Part shown: piece after piece, positions 24,277-35,743 of the stretch
Numbering within the stretch: the stretch's first letter is position 1
How the letters are laid out: every line of letters begins with the position of its first letter
Assembly: GCF_014839805.1 (NCBI RefSeq)
Contig: NC_051117.1
Location: 6,262,001-6,326,000, forward strand
DNA length: 64,000 bases
Origin: Manduca sexta
Lineage: Eukaryota; Arthropoda; Insecta; Lepidoptera; Sphingidae
Direction of reading: 5' to 3'
Made by a program: the position numbers and the translations under genes
Notes under the pieces: model-generated
The model's input: only the letters and a program-made list of their open reading frames with translations
Database searches by the model: none
What the model was told of the DNA's origin: nothing

Positions 24277-25445
24277 AACACATAATAAATGAGTTATAAA
24301 TACCCTACTTTTACATATCAAGGCTTGAAAGGCATTCATATCTAAGCGACAATCAATAAAATGTTTAGTAGAATGCTTTGTATGATTTTAATATGAAAAT
24401 TCATAACAATTCAACGTTTTATTATATAAAGATTGTCCTAGACCTACAAAACCTAGATCAAATGATGCAGAAAAAATGACGATTCAAAATATCTGTATAC
24501 TTAATTAATTTTCGGTATATTTGTCGATAAATATAATTCCTTTCAAGCTTATATATTTTCCGATTGTATGTCAATGCCATCATTATATATCATTTTATGT
24601 TTTATTTTGTTCAATGTTTTAATAATGTTTATGATTGTTTTGTTTTTTGTTGTATACTTAAGTGTTTTTTTTTTTACTTTAAATTAATGATAGTTACCCC
24701 ACATTATCGCATTGGAATACTTCTGTAATGACTGTGTGTGAGAAAAATAAATAAAAAAATCTATATCCCAAACAGAACGTATACAAAAACTCATTAACAT
24801 ATAAACCACGGAAGAAAACATCAAAATAATTTGATAAAAAGCCGTAGTTAATCAAATATAAGAATATTGAGTGTATGTGTAAAGATGCTTCGACGTGGAT
24901 AAATGTACGCGATCCATCTTCGTTCCGTACAAGAGTACCTTTCGACTACAGTTCTTTACTGCGTCTTAAATTGTGTAAATTAAAACGATGTATCTTTAGA
25001 AGACAATTTTTATTTTGAAATTAATGACGTCATAACCACATTATAAAATTAAGCTGCCATATTGTAGAAATGTGGTGTTGATTTTTATTTGTTCTACAAA
25101 TTTCAAATGGGTTTTAAAAAAGGGTTGGCGTGCCGTTTTGCTGTGGGAGCATTTTAAAGTATCAGGGTTTTCGCTTTTTTTGATGTTATATCAGACTAAA
25201 TGGGAATTCACTAAGTAAGTGATATATGACTTCATCAAAATTTATTTAACTGTTTATACGTTGCCTGCGGCCTACGCCGCAAATGCTACTACTACTACTA
25301 CTAATTAATTAAATGAAGTCACAAAACTTTCTAGGTATAAGATTAAATTTTAAATGTTAAGTTGAGTAGTGGGAATAAAGGCTTTTTATTTTATTTTTAT
25401 TTATTATGTTGCCTACAAAACATAAATTGTCCATAATTTTTGTGT
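24277..25445. other. intronic sequence, short hairpin and (ACT)n
   Basis: AT-rich. At 25266..25281 a perfect hairpin TGCGGC-CTAC-GCCGCA is followed by a (CTA)n run (25286..25303), looking like the 3' end of a small repeat. Nothing else recognised. Confidence 0.45.
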
Positions 25446-25655
25446 TTAAGCGACTGTTATACACTGTTAGACATTTTCTCCGGATTTTACCGCGTTTTTT
25501 TATATTATAATTTTCTACCGATGTTTTTAGATTTGCAACCTTAATGTAGTATATTTATATGGAGTGTCCCCATGACCATAAATACTGCTATTTCGAAACG
25601 TAGGAGCAAATTGTAATATAAAACACCACGATAAAACCAGGAGAAATATTTCATT
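25446..25655 (+). mobile_element. foldback/MITE-like element, family D copy 1
   Basis: The left half carries GCGACTGTTATACACTGTTAG, CGGATTTTACCGCG and TTATAATTTTCTACCGATGTTT. The right half (about 25597..25650) carries the inverted counterpart CGAAACGTAGGAGCAAATTG, TAATATAAAACACCACGATAAAACC. The two halves form a long imperfect palindrome about a centre containing GTCCCCATGACC. A left-half-only copy lies at 58434. Probably a nonautonomous DNA element. Confidence 0.6.
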
Positions 25656-26045
25656 GTCGACAGTTATTATATTAGTAGTAAACTAAAAAGAAAGTTGTCA
25701 TACAATCTATCTATATAAAACTAAAAACCGAGCAAAGGCAACAAAACGTTAATCCTATATTAAATGAATCTAATTTCCTGCTTTTAATTTCCATATATGC
25801 GATATCATTATTAAGGATATGACGATTAAAAACATAAAATTGGAATATAATATTCTTAATTAATTTTATGCATCAATAACGATAAAACGTCTATTAACTA
25901 CGTGTAATATTATAAAACAGGTAACATCAGTACGTTCAGAAATGACACGCGAAGTGTCGCGAGCAATTTTCATGTTAAATTAACGGGAATTTGTATTATT
26001 TAATGAATTCGTTAGTCAGATATCTTGAACAATACTTCAATAAAA
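25656..26045. other. intronic sequence, nothing recognised
   Basis: AT-rich, no gene or repeat seen. Confidence 0.35.
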
Positions 26046-26217
26046 TCTTAACTAATATATAATGGTGTAGAGTTTGGTTGTTTGATAATAATCTAAACTA
26101 CTAAACATATTTTGATTTTTTTTTTATTAATAGGAAGCTACATTACTCGTGAGTGCTAATGTTACTTTTTGTTCCGGAAAAACTTTTTACGCGTACGAAG
26201 TCGCGAGCAATAGCTAG
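26046..26217 (+). mobile_element. short Helitron-like nonautonomous element 3
   Basis: Starts TCTTAACTAATATATAATGG after an A and ends GAAGTCGCGAGCAATAGCTAG before a T. Shares internal words with element 2 (GGAAGCTACATTACTCGTGAG; ATTTTGATTTTTTTTTTATTA at the same place). No coding capacity. Confidence 0.65.
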
Positions 26218-29200
26218 TTACAAATATATGTATTTAATATGTTATCATTGTTTCGAATTTTAATCCTTTTTACATTAAGATTTATGAGTTGGAGACTAAC
26301 TACAACATATTTAATGTGTTTAATATATTTAAGAACGTATTTCGATTGCATTGCGTACACCTTTTACGACATACATAATAATGTATTTATTTTATACAAT
26401 AACAAGGTAATGATGCGCGATTAGTTTTGTTAAGTGCATATAACTTCCGATAATGCTGATAAAAAGTGAATTTTTAAGCGAAAAACCATGTAAAATTAGC
26501 AAACATAAAATTTGGACTTAACCGATTCCACCACCGTGCAATTCCGGTCTGATAAAAATAATTAACGCATGCGTGTTTGCACGTTTTATTTGATCAAGTT
26601 TTCGTTTTGCAAATAAGAATAATCAAGTTGGGTTTGGTTCGCACTAAGCCCGCGTTAAAGTTTTTTATCGGAATGAAAATCACGGAAACCGTGATTTTTT
26701 CCGGAAAAACCTACGTCATCCGGAATTAATGTGCCTTCCTTATAATAAGTAGTTCTTATAAGATTAGCTCTATATACCAAAACAACCGACCCATTATCAA
26801 CCGAAATAACTTTAATATTTGATAATAAAAACAGAGCAGTATCTGTGTAAGACGTTCTTTCATTAAACTAAATGTTGGTATCGGCTTCGAATCATAAATA
26901 ATAAAATTAATTGTTTATTATCTCTATATATTGATCTTATAGTTTTATTACTATTACTTAAGAGTCATTTTAAGCTTGTGAGGTTTATTTGCCATTTCCT
27001 TATAATTTGATCTACAACTACTTACCAATAGTAAATATCTTGCTTCACAAAATGGCCGAAATTAACGACTTACAATATGTGTATATTCACCAAAATTCTC
27101 CTTAATATTGGTCCTATACTGTGGGAATTTTTAATTTTTTATTGTTACATACGCGAGGCATGTAGGTATTAGAGACTACAATACAATGCTCATAATTGGA
27201 TTTTTTTTATTAAGAATGCACAAATCCGTATGTTAAATTCAATCCCAGACCTTTTCAAATCTTAAACCATAAACGCACAGACGATGCATAAACCTCACGT
27301 CTATTTATACATACCCAAGTAAGCTCTCCTATCAAAGATTAATATTTTATGACGCCTTAAAATCTTTAGTGTGCTCCACACGCTCCACTTTCCAAACCGG
27401 AATCCCGAGACGCGTTACTTAAAACATATCACAAAAAAATGCATAATCGATTTACGTTAGAATCGATATTAGCGAAAATCCACAGCCATTTCGAGGGTAG
27501 AAATACCGGTCGGACTGGACCATAAAATAATCATCGACATTGCCTCTTTCACTTTAAACGCAGCAAAATTAAATTTGCAAATAGCCATGAAATCTTATTT
27601 GACTTCGACCTGTCATCTATGAAAGTTGTTAAGATAATTTCCTTACTGAGAATCGTAAAAAAATCACTTCAATTCCAAGGCGAGTAGTAATAACTACAAC
27701 GGAAATAAAAACCAGTTTATCGTGACCCCTGACGAAATAAAGACGAGCCCCTTATAGTATAAGCTTTTGTATGGAGGCGCGGAGTAAGGAAGGTCATCGT
27801 GCCTGGTATTCGGATTCTCCGCGGTACGATTCGAGAAACAAACAAAAGAAGACAGATAACATTTGTTCGAGACCATGAGTCAACGGGTCGGGTCGGCTGT
27901 TAGCTCGAGCGGGAATTGATATTCCAAATTTGAAATTTGAATTCAACAAATCAATTTTCGAATTGCGTTCCAGTCAAATTCAGACACAAACTTTTAAAAT
28001 GCTTAGAAAATTTAACGAAACCCTGGATGGCTTTCTTTCAACGTTGTTAATATAGCATAGAAAGGGATGAAACGAGACTCCGAATCTTTCTCCAAAGAGT
28101 AAAAAACTCTAATTTTAATTAAACGCTGCGCTGTAGCAATATTTCTTGCCTGATTTTGCTTTCTGCACATTCATCAATCCTTTGAAACATTCCAATCGAT
28201 CCGGGAGCGGTTTTTACTTGCTATTTCTTTTCATAAACGAATTCTTCGTCCAGTGTTGCGTTTGTTTCCTATTAAGTATTCAATGAATGAATATTATTAC
28301 AACCATATGCTAGCGCACGCAGAACGGAAGTACATATAGACAACGAAATGTTGCCGGCCTGTCGGAAACTTGATTCTGAGGCGACTGACCTCCAAAAAGG
28401 AGCAATTGTATATTTCTTAGAACATGGCATAATTCTACCAGTTAACATAGAAAATTTCGTAAGTTTTTGAAAGCTTTCGGCCGCAGTTTAACTGACAGTT
28501 AAGTTAACAATGATAACAGAGGCATTCGGTGATACAAAAATGTCCTTTTTTTTAGATGTGGCGACACCCGAAATTTGTTCGCTTGAGATTACTCACGGAA
28601 GCTAATATTTGAAGAATTTAACTTGGTCCGCTTCAGAGATAAATGCGTAACATATTTAGATAAAGCTGGATGTTTAGTTTTTAACTTGTATAAAGAATTT
28701 TGTTCTAAATAACTGTGTACACGGATAATAAAGATGTCTTAATGTCTTGTACTCTTTGTAGTCATCTTTAAGTTATATACCTGATATTCTATTCTAGCTA
28801 AAATATTAATAAAAATTTCAATCAAAAATCAATTCCTGATCTAAATTTTGCCCGCTCTTTCTTGCAACCATGGCAAGTTATTAGTAAAGAGCCGCCTTTT
28901 CAGTGCGACCAGCGATTCACGATGATGATTTAGTCCAATGCCAACGTACATTTGTATATGGGCTGCGGAGTCTAGAGTTCAATCAGATTCAGAACACACT
29001 TTCGAATTTTATTAAGACGATTTGTTCAGGATCCAAATTCTCAGAAGAGTTTTAACGTTAGGCAATCTGGCGATAGAAAAGTCGAAACACGCTAAAAATA
29101 TATGGTGAAAAATAATATTTTTATGACGATGACATATTAACTAATAGCATATTAATAAACAATTCTTTAACACAATAAAATTTTGGAACGTCAACCTATC

Positions 29201-29589
29201 TCTAACCAGAATTATGAATATAAGATTTGAAAATATTATTAGCAGCTTTTTAGAAATAGACGTGCGTTAACCTCAGTTTTCTCGAAATGTCATTTAACTA
29301 TCCTAAATCATTTCCGAAACTGACACGCGACTTCACCTTTCGTCCAAATGATCTAATCTGCGTGAAAAAAATCCCTGATCGCTCATCCGTGCATGGGTGG
29401 GGCAATTAAACATCCCGAAATAACTTATAGCGGGCAATTGGTACCGACCGATTTGAGTGTAAAGCTTTGGTAGTTAGCCTTCGGTTATCGGTTGTATTTA
29501 GGGTGATCCGACCGTTTCCTAAAGCTAAACGAGTTGTGAAGTCAGTGGAGCTTTGCGCAAGATTGGATTTTAACTCCATTTTTATTTTA
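26218..29589. other. intronic sequence, no gene recognised
   Basis: Contains a perfect 10-bp hairpin (AAAATCACGG-AAA-CCGTGATTTT, 26677..26699) and moderately GC-rich patches at 27730..27900 and 29330..29550. The small frames here show no domain. Confidence 0.4.
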
Positions 29590-29696
29590 TAGTGGGTTTT
29601 GCTCGCGAACGCATGAACGATTACTATTCCTGGATAAAAAGTAAGTCATATAAGTACATAGCCTCTGTGAGTACAAAATTTCATCATCCAATCTCA
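29590..29696 (-). mobile_element. short Helitron-like element 4, 5'-truncated and decayed
   Basis: In the minus direction it ends GTTCGCGAGCAAAACCC, the decayed GCGAGCAAAAGCTAG terminus. Internally it has GAGGCTATGTACTTAT and a TGGATGATGAAATTTTG segment corresponding to the GTAGCCTATGT...CAAATTTCAT block of the lepidopteran family. Boundaries are approximate. Confidence 0.45.
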
Positions 29697-30309
29697 ATTT
29701 ATAGCACTCCACAATTATTATTAGGTGTCACATTCTAACTATATAGTCAGATGCATAATCGTGGAACATGATTAGCAGGACAAAAATTACTAGAGAAGGC
29801 GAAACTACATTATCTTTTTTTAATTCCTTTAGCAGTTTCTTCATTTGCATCTTACAAACATCAAAACTACAAATACTTCTATATTTTCTACACTTTTTCC
29901 TAATGGATTTAATAGGAGATATAACTTAATCTTCAACACAATCCTTCACCACAGGGGTCAAGATAAAATGGACACACAATCACTGTCAGACATTAGAACG
30001 CGAATTCTAGTATTTACTCAAAACAAGCAATTAGTGTTGTAGGGAAACTAATTACAATACATTAGAGTATATTACGGCGCGTCAAATAATCTATTTTAAG
30101 GCGGACCAATAGTGCATGCAGTTAAACAGCGCGTTTTATTTTATTGCTCGTTTTATTGCTTTCCTTGTAGGGGGCACCAGTGTACCGCAATCCCTGGGTT
30201 ATAACATCAATTTTTAAAGTTGAAATATGGACCTTTATTAAATAACCCGTCATCTTAAAATGCTTGCAACGGTTTGTCAGAGTTTTGCCAACTCGTGATG
30301 GATTGGAAT
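29697..30309. other. intronic sequence, nothing recognised
   Basis: AT-rich; chance frames only. Confidence 0.35.
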
Positions 30310-30455
30310 ATAGTTTGCTGGTGGTAAGATACATTTTATGTCCGCCCGAATAGCGACCACCGTACACAAGATGTTACAACCCGCCATGGTAAGAGCAGCG
30401 TGTGTATATCCGGTTCCAACAGGCCGGCATAATTTTGTCGACTGCCGAATGGTAA
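30310..30455 (+). repeat. family A interspersed repeat, copy 2 (partial)
   Basis: Contains TTTGCTGGTGGTAAGATACA, TCCGCCCGAATAGCGACCAC, ACAACCCGCCATGG, GTGTGTATATCCGGTTCCAA and CAGGCCGGCATAATTTTGTC. The block that in other copies lies between CCGCCATAG and GGATCAGCC is shortened, and the right end is lost after about 30455. Two minus-strand ORFs reading through it are incidental. Confidence 0.7.
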
Positions 30456-32885
30456 TCACTGGGCTAATCAGCAATGGTGCTGTAAATCCACAAATCTAAT
30501 TTATGCTATCGGGTACAACATGGTCTAACATTATTATATAAGAGTACGAAATCTATAATTAAGTATATCAATATTAACAAAATAAATGCTTTGATCTAGC
30601 TTAGAATCAATAAAATTGCAACAAATAATAAAATATGAAAAAAGTTATACCTATAGGTAAGTATTGCAATATGAACACTGCTACAATAATACATGTCCTT
30701 CAATATTGATCTAAGATTTACGTGATACCAATAGTATTTACAGTTATATTCAAAGTATAGTTATCACACCGTGCCTGAATACTAATTTAAAGTACTAGAT
30801 ATCCATCCTCGGAAATAGATCACGCACTTTATAAAAAAGCGAAAGAACCAAAAAATCAGCCACAAAGTCGTATTCACAGTAACCGCGCACGATAAAATTT
30901 ATATCGATTCTAAAACTAGATTAATCGCGCGGTTTATTTACATAAGACGAAATGTTTTTCGTGAATTAAAACGAGGACTTGATTAGTTTCGGCTATCGAT
31001 AGATTTTACGTCTTAATCGATGGTCTCTATTTGTTGTTTCTGCCAGTTTATTGTTGCGTCTGGAGTTTTCGCGCGCTTTTCTTAATTTACGCCAGATATA
31101 ATTTAAAATTGCGTCAGGTTAATTTGCTACCTATCTACGGGGATTAAGGTTTAATTTTCTGTGAACGATATTGATTCGATTCTTGTTACATTAAATTTTG
31201 ATTTGCCATTGTAACGTAATCGATATTAGGTCCGTGTAAGATATAAAACCTTCTATGAATAGCAACTTCTGATTACTCGAAGCGTGTTGTATAAATTAGT
31301 ATTTTAATTATAAATGTTTGCGAATACTTATTTTAGTAGGAGTTTAAATTATACCATGAAACAACTTATTAACTTGTAAAGACCGCATTAAGTTCTAATT
31401 TACTGATTACATTTACCGCTTATAACCTTTTGATTAATATCATTTCCAATTTGTAAATACACGCCATTTTAATACTAAAAAGTGGTTTGTAAGTGAAAAA
31501 GCGTTAGAAACATAGGTATGCTGACAGATAATCGAAGATTGTTAACCATAGCTTCCAAGCTTGATGTGTTCTCAAGAATGCCACATAAAATACTATTTCT
31601 TGTCTGGCACAGTTGGAAATTGCATGCTTCGAGTTCAGTTAGATGACAAGCAAAACGATTTGGAGGAAGTCTGAAATTGCGACGTCTCACTGACTCTTTT
31701 ATTCTTCGAAACCTTTTATGTTACCGTTAATGAACATGCGAAAATAAATCTTAGTATTAAATGTGTTTGCTATAACTCGCCCTAATCTTCGTTTATAAAA
31801 CTTGATAAAAGAAAACTTTATAATTTTTTTCCGTAAAGTTAATAATAAAACTTTTCTCATTGTTCCTATTTTTGAAAAAGCAATTTATCCGAACCAGCCG
31901 CTTCATTAGCCTATATAAACTTCTTTTAGAGTACAATAAAAAACGTTTTTACGCGTTTCACTAAGACAATGTACCGAACTTTACGACGTTTGAACAAAGA
32001 CCGGTTAAAAATAACTAAATAATGATTATAGACAACAGTTAAACACAGTTAATTTTACTTAGGCCCGGTATTAGATAGAAAATGGTTGGTTTTATTACAT
32101 TATTTTTACAACGAACAATAGCTGAATTTCTCATAAAGTATGGGATCAAAGGTCTCCGTAAATCCGGAATTATGTTAGAATTTTTTCAATGTCGTCAGTT
32201 GAGGCTTTAGGAAGCGGCCGCATTCCTGTAGAATTATTCAATAATAGATCAAAGTAGAGGCCTTGGATGTTGGAACAAACAGGCTACGCGATGCAACTGC
32301 GGATCACGTTTTATTTTAAATGAATTAAACTATTAATGAATGAACTAAGTCCTAAAAATACAAATACGATGCGATTTTGTGGTGTTTGCTGGCCTGTTGA
32401 TGAAGCTAAGTTAATAGTTATTGGAAACTGTGTTACAATAATTTGGAGCTACGAACTTGATGTAGAAGATTTAAGTATGAAGAAAATTATTAATAGATTT
32501 TATACACGAATGTGTTTATCAGAGTCATAACTGACTATCCTTTATAATAACCTAGCTTTTAAGCAAAGCATGACGGTTATAATCATACCATCGAACTAGA
32601 TTAATGGGCAAAAAAATCAAATTCAGTATTAAAATATAACCAGACCCACTCAATCACATAGGAAACACGCACTTATCTAAAGCTTTTCTATCTACTATCA
32701 ATGTAATAACATGGAGGCCATTATCCCCAATAATCCGGCGAAGCTGTCACGTGATAAGGCGACATCTGGCTACACACTCCTGGATCCTGATAAGCGGAGC
32801 GTTCGTGACCAATGTTTGGACTCGACACGGGACGTCAATTATCTTTAACGGTATTTTATGATGTTTTTTCTGTTTTAGTTGACTA
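30456..32885. other. intronic sequence with candidate regulatory motifs
   Basis: Contains GCTTTGATCT, a TCF-type site, at 30588..30597. ATCGAT-type motifs cluster at 30890..31220 (ATATCGATTC, TTAATCGCGCGG, CTATCGATAG, TAATCGATGG, TAATCGATATT). The TCF site pair at 32144..32254 is annotated separately. No gene recognised; the 64-codon frame at 32336 has no motif. Confidence 0.4.
32144..32254. promoter_or_regulatory. candidate Wnt-response cluster: two TCF sites plus a GC helper-like site
   Basis: GATCAAAGG (32144..32152; CCTTTGATC on the minus strand) and GATCAAAG (32247..32254) match the TCF HMG-domain consensus. Between them lies GCGGCCGCAT (about 32213..32222), which resembles the GCCGCC-type helper site bound by the TCF C-clamp in fly. 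All three fall within 111 bp in the intron of pan itself, so autoregulation is conceivable. Functional status is inference. Confidence 0.35.
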
Positions 32886-33010
32886 GTCAGCCTACGCCTT
32901 AATTCTGACGTAGGCAGACGTTATCGTATATCGGAGGATTTTAAACCCGAGATTCGAACCCAGAACTTCCAGCTTTACAGAGAAATTACGCCTATTGTTT
33001 ACATAATATG
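32886..33010 (-). mobile_element. probable tRNA-derived SINE fragment
   Basis: On the minus strand it has TTCTGGGTTCGAATCTCGGG (B-box at about 32951..32961) preceded by a TCTGTAAAGCTGGAAG-like stretch, followed by a short inverted repeat CCTACG/CGTAGG (about 32891..32913). The head is tRNA-like, but there is no complete cloverleaf, so a SINE fragment fits better than a tRNA gene. Confidence 0.4.
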
Positions 33011-33097
33011 TAAATGTATTTAGAAAACCCTCGTCTATTTCAGACAATTTGGGTTCAAAAACGATGGTTGAGATGCAGAACAGGCGCGTTATAGCAG

Positions 33098-33250
33098 GAC
33101 GTATAATCACGTCAAGCAATACCTATCGTAATCTGACTCAAATACTAGGACAATTTTGTATTAGCTGTCGACCTAGATTGACGTACCCGTCCACACCACG
33201 ACGTACAATCCCGTCAACACGTCGACGTATGGTCACGTCAACGAGCCACA
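33098..33250 (+). repeat. degenerate CGTCA-rich repeats (about 21 bp unit)
   Basis: Copies of GACGTAnnnnCnCGTCAA occur at about 33098, 33179, 33199 and 33222; the last three are nearly tandem (for example CGACGTACAATCCCGTCAAC and CGACGTATGGTCACGTCAAC). The 83-codon plus-strand frame over it (33049..33300) becomes a PSTPRRTIPSTRRRMVTSTS-type repeat, which follows from the DNA periodicity. Function unknown. Confidence 0.5.
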
Positions 33251-33929
33251 AACGACGCTACTGTTACTCCGTGCTCTTTGTTCAGGGTTGTAACCGATAA
33301 GTTATCGATATTGGGCAGTACATTATTGATTTGTTGATAACGCACACGCTTTTTAGGCCCTGATTTTTATTTGGCTGTTTTTAGGTAAAGTCACCTATGT
33401 AAACGTAAGTTTAGTACGAACCGGTTACGACTGGTTTTTACAACTGTTTTACTAAATTGTGGGGAATTTTTGACTATGTAAATCATTGAACAATTTACAG
33501 CGATTATGATCCTTAGTATAAAAGAAATCGTTACAAATGTAGGCTTTATTGTCAAGGATTACGATTTATAATACTTATGCTCGTCTCTTAAATGTTTTCG
33601 ACAAGGCAAAAGCAACTCTCCGTGCCTTCCAATCTTAATACAACTACGTTCTCATATGACAAAAAATATCAAGTGAGACAATTTTAATTGGTCTGCAACG
33701 GATGAGAGTTCAAAGTCGATTTGTGCGTGAACAAATAATTGCCATATCTAAAAATAAACGTCTTGATTTCGCGTTTTACGGGACCACTTCCTGTCTGGAG
33801 TATGCGGGATGTGCTAATTTGTGACTAGACTAGACGGGAGCCAATTTCTTGGATTCTATTTGCTGTAAAATTGCTGAGATTAATTGAAACTTTAATTGGT
33901 TAGTTAGATGTTGGTCAATCTTCTAAGTA
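33251..33929. other. intronic sequence, nothing recognised
   Basis: AT-rich; includes TTATCGATAT at about 33302. No gene. Confidence 0.35.
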
Positions 33930-34010
33930 CGCTTGGTGAAGCGTTATGCTTCTGCCTACCTCTTCGGAAGTACAGGTGTGAGCTTATACATACGTAATTA
34001 TTATTTTATT
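33930..34010 (+). repeat. family F repeat fragment
   Basis: The segment TTCTGCCTACCTCTTCGGAA followed by TACAGGTGTGAG and an AT-rich TACATACGTAAT tail matches a common lepidopteran LINE/SINE 3' end (CTGCCTACCCCTTCGGGG type). An inverted relative lies at the right window edge (63944..64000) and a scrap at 38814. Confidence 0.5.
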
Positions 34011-34544
34011 ATACATATTTATCCCATTGATTTAGCAACACATTAAGACCACAACAGCTATTAAATTACCAAGGTATTTGGCTAGGAAGATAAAATCCTA
34101 AAAAAATGTAAAAGAATAATATTTGCACATGTATCAAATCTTGCGCAATATGAAAATCCTTAACTCTTAATAGTCATACCTAGTAACTCTTTAATAAATT
34201 TACCGAGCTAATAAAACCAACACGATTACCCGCCAAAGGTAACAATGCCAGAAGAAATTGCCAACCACCTCGCAGATTAACATATTGAATGTTAGCTAAC
34301 GGAAACACAAGGCATCATAAACAACAATGCACTAAGCTTGCATAACCAATGCATTCGCGAAGGTGAAACGACTGGCACTAGATGTATTGAACTGTGGATG
34401 TGGTTTATGTTTACGTGAATGTTAGGTATTCAAATAAAACTATTTTTCGTAATTTGGGGGGGGGGGGGGGTCAGTCACTGTTACCCTGAAGGCTGCAATC
34501 TAAAAAAAATAAAGTATGATTTTAAGTTTTTGGTAATCGAGGTC
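34011..34544. other. intronic sequence with a 15-G run
   Basis: AT-rich apart from an uninterrupted run of 15 G at 34456..34470. The overlapping frame is low complexity and incidental. Confidence 0.6.
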
Positions 34545-34797
34545 TATCGTCTCAGGCCTATGTCTGATAAGTACCACCGTAATGTATATTTCTGTTACCA
34601 AACAGCAGTATGCATGTGCTTCGGTTTGAAGGACGATGTAGCCAGCGTAATCACTGGGCATTATGAGACTTAACATCTTGCCCAGGGTGACCAGCCCAGT
34701 GGAGACCCACACAGTTTGTAATTCAAAGTTCTGTATGGTGTTACTGTTTATGGCTTCTACTTACGGTTAGACGGACGGGATGCTCGTCTCGTCATTC
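34545..34797 (+). repeat. family B interspersed repeat, copy 2
   Basis: Nearly full-length: GATAAGTACCACCGTAATGT, CAAACAGCAGTATGCATGTG, TTGAAGGACGATGTAGCCAG, ATGAGACTTAACATCTTGCC, AGTTCTGTATGGTGTTACTG and GGATGCTCGTCTCGTCATTC. Same order as copy 1 at 5277. Two overlapping ORFs are incidental. Confidence 0.75.
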
Positions 34798-35424
34798 AAT
34801 ACCATAAAATACTAACGTTTAGTTTCATTAGTTTTAACAAGATAGCACTAAATGTGAACTTTTATAAATATAAAATGTATGAATCAGCGGACAAGGGTCA
34901 CGTATCAAAATGTTATTCCAATAGCAACGAACACCCAATGTCACCGTAAAAGTGAAAAGTGTTTGAACACTTACACCTGCGCTCCATCCGAATCAATACG
35001 GTATGAACAAACGAACCGGAGCCATTTCCACGAATTTTAGACTGAATATTATAAATAAAATGTATTTCCCATACATTCTTGTTTGATGTAACACCTTTTG
35101 TTTATTTTCAATTTATTAATTTGTTTCTTTATTGGATTAAAATCGATGTCCCGTATGGGAATGTTCTTTTTGGAAAAAATATTATGCCAATTTTTTACAA
35201 GTACAACTAACTTGCATCGGAAAAAAATACATTAACTGAAGTCAATGCAACGAACAGCATGGCTTTTATTACTAGCTATGATAAACGAGGCTTCACAAAT
35301 TGATTACATGCACATGATTGTAAATAAAACGCAATCAGAGACAATAACCATCAAAACAATGATGAACGAACGCGTAGCTTTGTTAGACACTTACAATAGT
35401 ACCACCATGCAGATATGTTTGACT
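34798..35424. other. intronic sequence, nothing recognised
   Basis: AT-rich; a 66-codon plus-strand frame at 35245 runs into the SINE and has no motif. Confidence 0.35.
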
Positions 35425-35743
35425 GTCTCAGTGGCGTATTTGTAATTGTAATTGTACGCAGTACAAGTACAACAACCGCGGTGAGGTCCTGGGTTTCAAT
35501 CCCGGGTCGAGCTAAAATATATGTGACTGTGTTTTTCAAACTTAAAAAAAATACTCAAACGCAGCTCGGAAGTAGGTAGTTGGCGGTGTGATAGCCCCGT
35601 GCCTCGGAAAGCACATGAAGTAATTGGTCCTGCGCATGATATTTCTCCGATCATGTCGGATTGGATCGGCTGTCTGACCGGACTATATGAGTGAAGATAG
35701 AGTGCACCTATGTATTGCGCACACACTTGTGCACTTTAATATG
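35425..35743 (+). mobile_element. tRNA-derived SINE (family C), nearly complete
   Basis: The head has an A-box-like GTCTCAGTGGCGTATTTGT and a B-box in TCCTGGGTTTCAATCCCGGG, i.e. a Pol III promoter of tRNA origin. The body has GTTGGCGGTGTGATAGCCCC, GTGCCTCGGAAAGCACATGA, TTGGTCCTGCGC, ATGTCGGATTGGATCGG and TATTGCGCACACACTTGTGC. It stops after TTTAATATG, before the GGCCGCCGTGGCC tail seen in the copy at 10628. It has no protein function; the overlapping ORFs are incidental. Confidence 0.8.

Noticed and set aside
30122..30474. Two overlapping minus-strand ORFs
   Set aside because: They read antisense through family A copy 2; the GC-rich words come from the repeat.
34419..34673. 84-codon ORF with Gly run
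   Set aside because: Gly run is the 15-G homopolymer; the remainder is family B copy 2.
35425..35520. tRNA gene
   Set aside because: A- and B-box-like sequences are present, but the acceptor stem and cloverleaf do not close and the body continues as a SINE family also seen at 10628.
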